A stretch of 64,000 nt of DNA from Psychromonas sp. L1A2 (GTDB taxonomy: Bacteria > Pseudomonadota > Gammaproteobacteria > Enterobacterales > Psychromonadaceae). The notes beneath the pieces are model-generated. The model made no database searches. It was not told the origin of the DNA and was given only the letters and a program-made list of their open reading frames with translations. The stretch lies in contig NZ_WUAG01000002.1 in NCBI RefSeq assembly GCF_009828855.1, positions 1,612,001 through 1,676,000 of the forward strand. The letters run 5' to 3'. Both the position numbers and the translations under genes were made by a program. Shown here piece after piece: positions 61,242 to 64,000 of the stretch; the first letter of the stretch is position 1, and the number at the start of each line of letters is the position of its first letter.

Positions 61242-62054
61242 TTAACGTTGGCAATGCGAGCAATAAACACTATTTCTCGCTGCTAATTTGACCGATGTTA
61301 ATGGCTCTTTGCAGCTTGGGCATAACTCGCCTGTTTTACCATAGACATGTAATGTTTGTTGAAAGTAACCGGGTTTACCATCACCCCCTACAAAATCCTT
61401 TAACGTCGTACCACCTTGTTTGATTGCCTCAGTTAGAATTTCTTTAATCGCTTCAACTAACAATTGATAACGTTTTAAACTGATATTGTTGGCAGCTCGG
61501 ATAGGGCTTATACCCGCTTTAAATAAAGCTTCAGTCGCGTAGATATTACCTACACCAGTCACCACTTTTTGTTCCATAATGAACTGTTTTACAGGTAACT
61601 TTCTATTTTTTGCTTGTACATAAAGCATTTCTGCGGTGAATTCATCGGATAATGGTTCTGGCCCTAAAATACTTAATAAAGAGCTATCTTCTGGCGAGTC
61701 GCCTAACCATAAAATGGCACCGAAGCGTCTTGGGTCTGTATAACGTAGTAAGCAATGCTCAAACTGTAAATCAACATGATCATGCTTTTGCGCTGGGGTG
61801 TTTAATTTACAAATACGCAAGCTGCCAGACATACCGAGATGAATCAATAAGGTGCCACTTTCAAAACGTAATAAAAGATATTTAGCACGGCGATCAATAT
61901 TTAATAGCACTTGGTCTTTTATTAAAGCTAATAGATTTTCTGGAATAGGCCAACGTAATTGATGGTGACGGAGTGTTACACTGCTTACTTTTTGATTAAC
62001 AATATGTGGACTAATACCACGACGGCTTGTTTCTACCTCTGGTAGCTCTGGCAT
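61242..62054 (-). CDS. mutM: Formamidopyrimidine-DNA glycosylase MutM (Fpg)
   Basis: Removes 8-oxoguanine. The 270-residue protein begins MPELPEVETSRRG with catalytic Pro2 and Glu3. Lys in LLIHLGMSGSLRI, the H2TH region KQFIMEQKVVTGVGNIYATE, and the zinc finger C-x2-C ... C-x2-C (LCPSCKEPL ... VYCSHCQR) at the C-terminus are all present. Converges with coaD across a 26-base gap. Confidence 0.98.
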   Translation of the reverse strand: MPELPEVETSRRGISPHIVNQKVSSVTLRHHQLRWPIPENLLALIKDQVLLNIDRRAKYLLLRFESGTLLIHLGMSGSLRICKLNTPAQKHDHVDLQFEHCLLRYTDPRRFGAILWLGDSPEDSSLLSILGPEPLSDEFTAEMLYVQAKNRKLPVKQFIMEQKVVTGVGNIYATEALFKAGISPIRAANNISLKRYQLLVEAIKEILTEAIKQGGTTLKDFVGGDGKPGYFQQTLHVYGKTGELCPSCKEPLTSVKLAARNSVYCSHCQR

Positions 62055-62163
62055 ATTTATCTCGTTGTAGACTTAAATTAATGAATCACCATATCGTAAT
62101 TATTAAAATTAGTTAACTGAGTTTTTTGAATTCGATATTTATTATGGCGGTTGAACTTTATGC

Positions 62164-62616
62164 TTATCTACCTAAAAAAGAAGTCAGCTTTTCTGTTGGT
62201 AAGGATAAAAAAGAGTTTTCATCGACTTGTAAAATATATTGGTCATTTTGTTGCTGGTGGAGCTGCACAATGATTGGTTGAACTTGCTCTGTCACAAAAA
62301 ACTTAAGAACAAAGTTAGACGTTGGTAAATCCTGTTCCGTTAAGGCATCTAGAGGAACTGCTTGCCAATTATTGACAATCTGCTGAAGGTTATCGCTTGA
62401 AAGTCCTACACTAGGGTTACTTTCCCAATTTCGGCCTACTCGCGTTATAACGTAATCGGGAGTTTCTATCTCTACAATCGTTAAATCAGAAGAAATAACG
62501 GTACGTTGAGAGACTACCGTAGATAAACGTAGTTGTTGACTGAAATTAAAAATAAAAATGATAAGCAATACGCCAAAAATAAGAACATTGTTCCAACCCC
62601 TTTTGGATAAACGCAT
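62164..62616 (-). CDS. Hypothetical membrane-anchored protein
   Basis: 150 residues with AAGGA before the ATG. One N-terminal membrane helix (VLIFGVLLIIFIFNFSQQL, about 11-29) is followed by a predicted periplasmic domain of about 120 residues rich in beta-strand pattern (TIVEIETPDYVITRVGRNW, FVLKFFVTEQVQPIIVQLHQQ). No motif is recognised. It lies between mutM and the L33/L28 genes. Confidence 0.7.
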   Translation of the reverse strand: MRLSKRGWNNVLIFGVLLIIFIFNFSQQLRLSTVVSQRTVISSDLTIVEIETPDYVITRVGRNWESNPSVGLSSDNLQQIVNNWQAVPLDALTEQDLPTSNFVLKFFVTEQVQPIIVQLHQQQNDQYILQVDENSFLSLPTEKLTSFLGR

Positions 62617-62639
62617 ATTAATTCCTTTTGTTTCAGATA

Positions 62640-62672
62640 TAAAAAAACCCAGTATAAACTGGGTTTTTTTTA
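62640..62672 (-). terminator. Terminator after rpmG
   Basis: AAAACCCAG-TTTATA-CTGGGTTTTTTT, 15 bases after the L33 stop codon and upstream of the next gene. Confidence 0.88.
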
Positions 62673-62686
62673 AGGTTAAATCAAAA

Positions 62687-62842
62687 TTACTTGATCTTGC
62701 CTTCTTTGTAGATAACGTGTTTACGTACTACAGGGTCAAACTTTTTGATTTCAAACTTTTCAGGCATGTTCTTTTTATTTTTATCAGTAGTATAAAAATG
62801 ACCAGTGCCAGCGCTTGAATTTAAACGAATTTTATCACGCAT
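62687..62842 (-). CDS. rpmG: 50S ribosomal protein L33
   Basis: 51 residues: [20 protein letters not shown] ... [26 protein letters not shown]. It has the zinc-free form without the Cys pairs. It follows rpmB by 11 bases, the standard rpmBG pair. Confidence 0.97.
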   Translation of the reverse strand: MRDKIRLNSSAGTGHFYTTDKNKKNMPEKFEIKKFDPVVRKHVIYKEGKIK

Positions 62843-62853
62843 TTTTAAGCTCC

Positions 62854-63090
62854 TTAAACTTTAACGCCATTAGCACGGATATCAGCCAAAACTGAATCAA
62901 TACCTTTTTTGTCGATGATACGCATACCTTTAGTAGTTAGGCGTAATTTAACAAAACGGTTCTCACTCTCAACCCAAAAACGATGTGTTTGTAGGTTAGG
63001 TAAGAAACGACGTCGTGTACGGTTCTTTGCGTGTGATACATTGTTACCAACAGCTGGACGCTTGCCTGTAACTTGACATACTCTAGACAT
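62854..63090 (-). CDS. rpmB: 50S ribosomal protein L28
   Basis: 78 residues from the ATG at 63090 ([20 protein letters not shown]). The frame extends further upstream but the family start and a GGAG ribosome site mark this [20 protein letters not shown] and the C-terminal [13 protein letters not shown] are typical. Confidence 0.97.
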   Translation of the reverse strand: MSRVCQVTGKRPAVGNNVSHAKNRTRRRFLPNLQTHRFWVESENRFVKLRLTTKGMRIIDKKGIDSVLADIRANGVKV

Positions 63091-63226
63091 GTCGAAATTC
63101 TCCAAAAATATTAGTTTTACTCGAGCAAAATAGTCGAACACCTTTTTTAGCCGTCGCCAAAGGCGTCGAGGGCGCATTTTATACATGATTGAGATTAAAA
63201 GATCAACAATTCTGATAATAAATGCT

Positions 63227-63904
63227 TTAAATCCACCCTTTTTCCGCAAATGAGGTGTATTTTCCATCACCAATGATGAAATGGTCTAATATTTTAACAT
63301 CAATTAATTGCAGTGTATTCACAAGTTTTTCAGTAATATTTCTATCTGACTGACTAGCCGTTGGATCACCTGAAGGATGATTGTGAACAAGGATAATTGC
63401 CGCGGCATTTTCTTGTAATATTTTTTGAACTATTACCCTCGGGTGAACGCTTGCAGAGTTAATTGTGCCAAAGAAAAATTCATGGAAGCGAATAACACGA
63501 TGTTGGCTATCTAATAATAAGCCGGCAAATACTTCATAGGGATAATCGCGCATCTTTGCACTTAAAAACTCTTGAGTTTGTGTCGCACTTGTTAGTGGGT
63601 CACCTTTCATTAATGGCTCTTGTAAATAACGTCGAGACATTTCTAATACCGCTTGTAATTGTACATATTTTGCTTGGCCTAATCCTTTGTGCAAACAAAA
63701 ATCACTTTCACTGGCAGAAAAAAGGGAGCGTAATGACCCAAAGTCGATTAATAATTGGCGAGACAAGGTAACTACATCGATTCCTTTGCAGCCTGTTCGT
63801 AAAAAAATAGCCAATAATTCACTATCAGTTAAACTGTTAGCGCCTTGTTGAATTAGCTTTTCACGTGGTCTTTCTTGTTTCGGCCATTGTTTTATTGATG
63901 CCAA
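63227..63904 (-). CDS. radC: RadC-family JAMM-domain protein
   Basis: The 225-residue protein has an N-terminal helix-hairpin-helix region ([30 protein letters not shown]) and a C-terminal JAB/JAMM metalloprotease-like domain with [14 protein letters not shown] (metal-binding His-x-His...Asp). The start is TTG at 63904 with an excellent AAGGAGGT site. Despite its name, a repair role in E. coli has been questioned. In relatives it lies beside rpmBG, as here. Confidence 0.95.
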   Translation of the reverse strand: MASIKQWPKQERPREKLIQQGANSLTDSELLAIFLRTGCKGIDVVTLSRQLLIDFGSLRSLFSASESDFCLHKGLGQAKYVQLQAVLEMSRRYLQEPLMKGDPLTSATQTQEFLSAKMRDYPYEVFAGLLLDSQHRVIRFHEFFFGTINSASVHPRVIVQKILQENAAAIILVHNHPSGDPTASQSDRNITEKLVNTLQLIDVKILDHFIIGDGKYTSFAEKGWI

Positions 63905-64000
63905 ACTAGACCTCCTTAAACAAATTATAGAACTTTAAATCTAGTTGAAGTTGTACATATTGCGTAACTTTTTTATGTTATTGTAACTTCCTTTTTTTTA

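Noticed and set aside
63120-63273. N-terminal extension of L28
   Set aside because: It would overlap radC, and the family start and ribosome site are at 63090.

Overview
The window is a replication-origin neighbourhood of an AT-rich marine-type gammaproteobacterium. Gene content, gene order (mnmE-yidC-yidD-rnpA-rpmH / dnaA-dnaN-recF-gyrB; glyQS; atpIBEFHAGDC; parBA-rsmG-mnmG / oriC / mioC) and the rRNA sequence suggest Psychromonas or a close relative. That genus assignment is an inference from sequence character, not from a search.

Layout. 1-1250 is a non-coding region with a CsrB-type regulatory RNA on the minus strand. Part of its upstream control region is duplicated at the left edge of the window, which hints at a second, tandem copy just outside. 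1.3-5.2 kb (minus) holds mnmE, yidC, yidD, rnpA and rpmH. 5.2-5.7 kb is the dnaA/rpmH divergent control region. 5.7-11.8 kb (plus) holds dnaA, dnaN, recF and gyrB. 12.0-14.8 kb is a gene-poor stretch with an IS630-type element, an adjacent MITE whose ends resemble those of the IS, an older MITE copy and a parS site. 14.8-19.3 kb (minus) holds avtA, two more parS-type sites, glyS and glyQ. 19.6-22.5 kb is accessory: a DUF2161-type nuclease-like gene, a 51-residue lipoprotein and a dead IS1595-type element. 22.5-29.5 kb (minus) is the complete F1Fo ATP synthase operon. 29.7-33.9 kb (minus) holds parB, parA, rsmG and mnmG. 34.0-34.3 kb is oriC, followed by mioC (minus). 34.9-40.8 kb (plus) is a complete rRNA operon (16S-tRNA-Ile-tRNA-Ala-23S-5S), followed by an IS30-type element.

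42.5-48.4 kb (plus) holds a DHA2-type drug exporter and a mannitol locus (mtlA, mtlD, mtlR) preceded by CRP-type sites. 48.4-50.5 kb (minus) is hslVU behind a clear sigma-32 promoter. Then come ftsN and argS, an unknown helical protein, uvrD, yigB, xerC, dapF, lysA and lptM (all minus). On the plus strand follow cyaY, a small membrane protein and coaD. On the minus strand the window closes with mutM, an unknown membrane-anchored protein, rpmG, rpmB and radC.

How it fits together. Initiation (dnaA, oriC, the DNA clamp, gyrase), segregation (parAB plus four parS-like sites at 9.4, 14.7, 16.1 and 16.2 kb), translation (rRNA, glyQS, argS, tRNA modification), membrane biogenesis (yidC, yidD) and energy (atp) all sit together near the origin. 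The most notable non-coding observations are the CsrB-type RNA with its duplicated upstream region, an oriC whose three main DnaA boxes all read TTATGCACA, the IS630/MITE pair, and a terminator-like hairpin inside the rRNA spacer. No wholly new protein system could be supported from the sequence.
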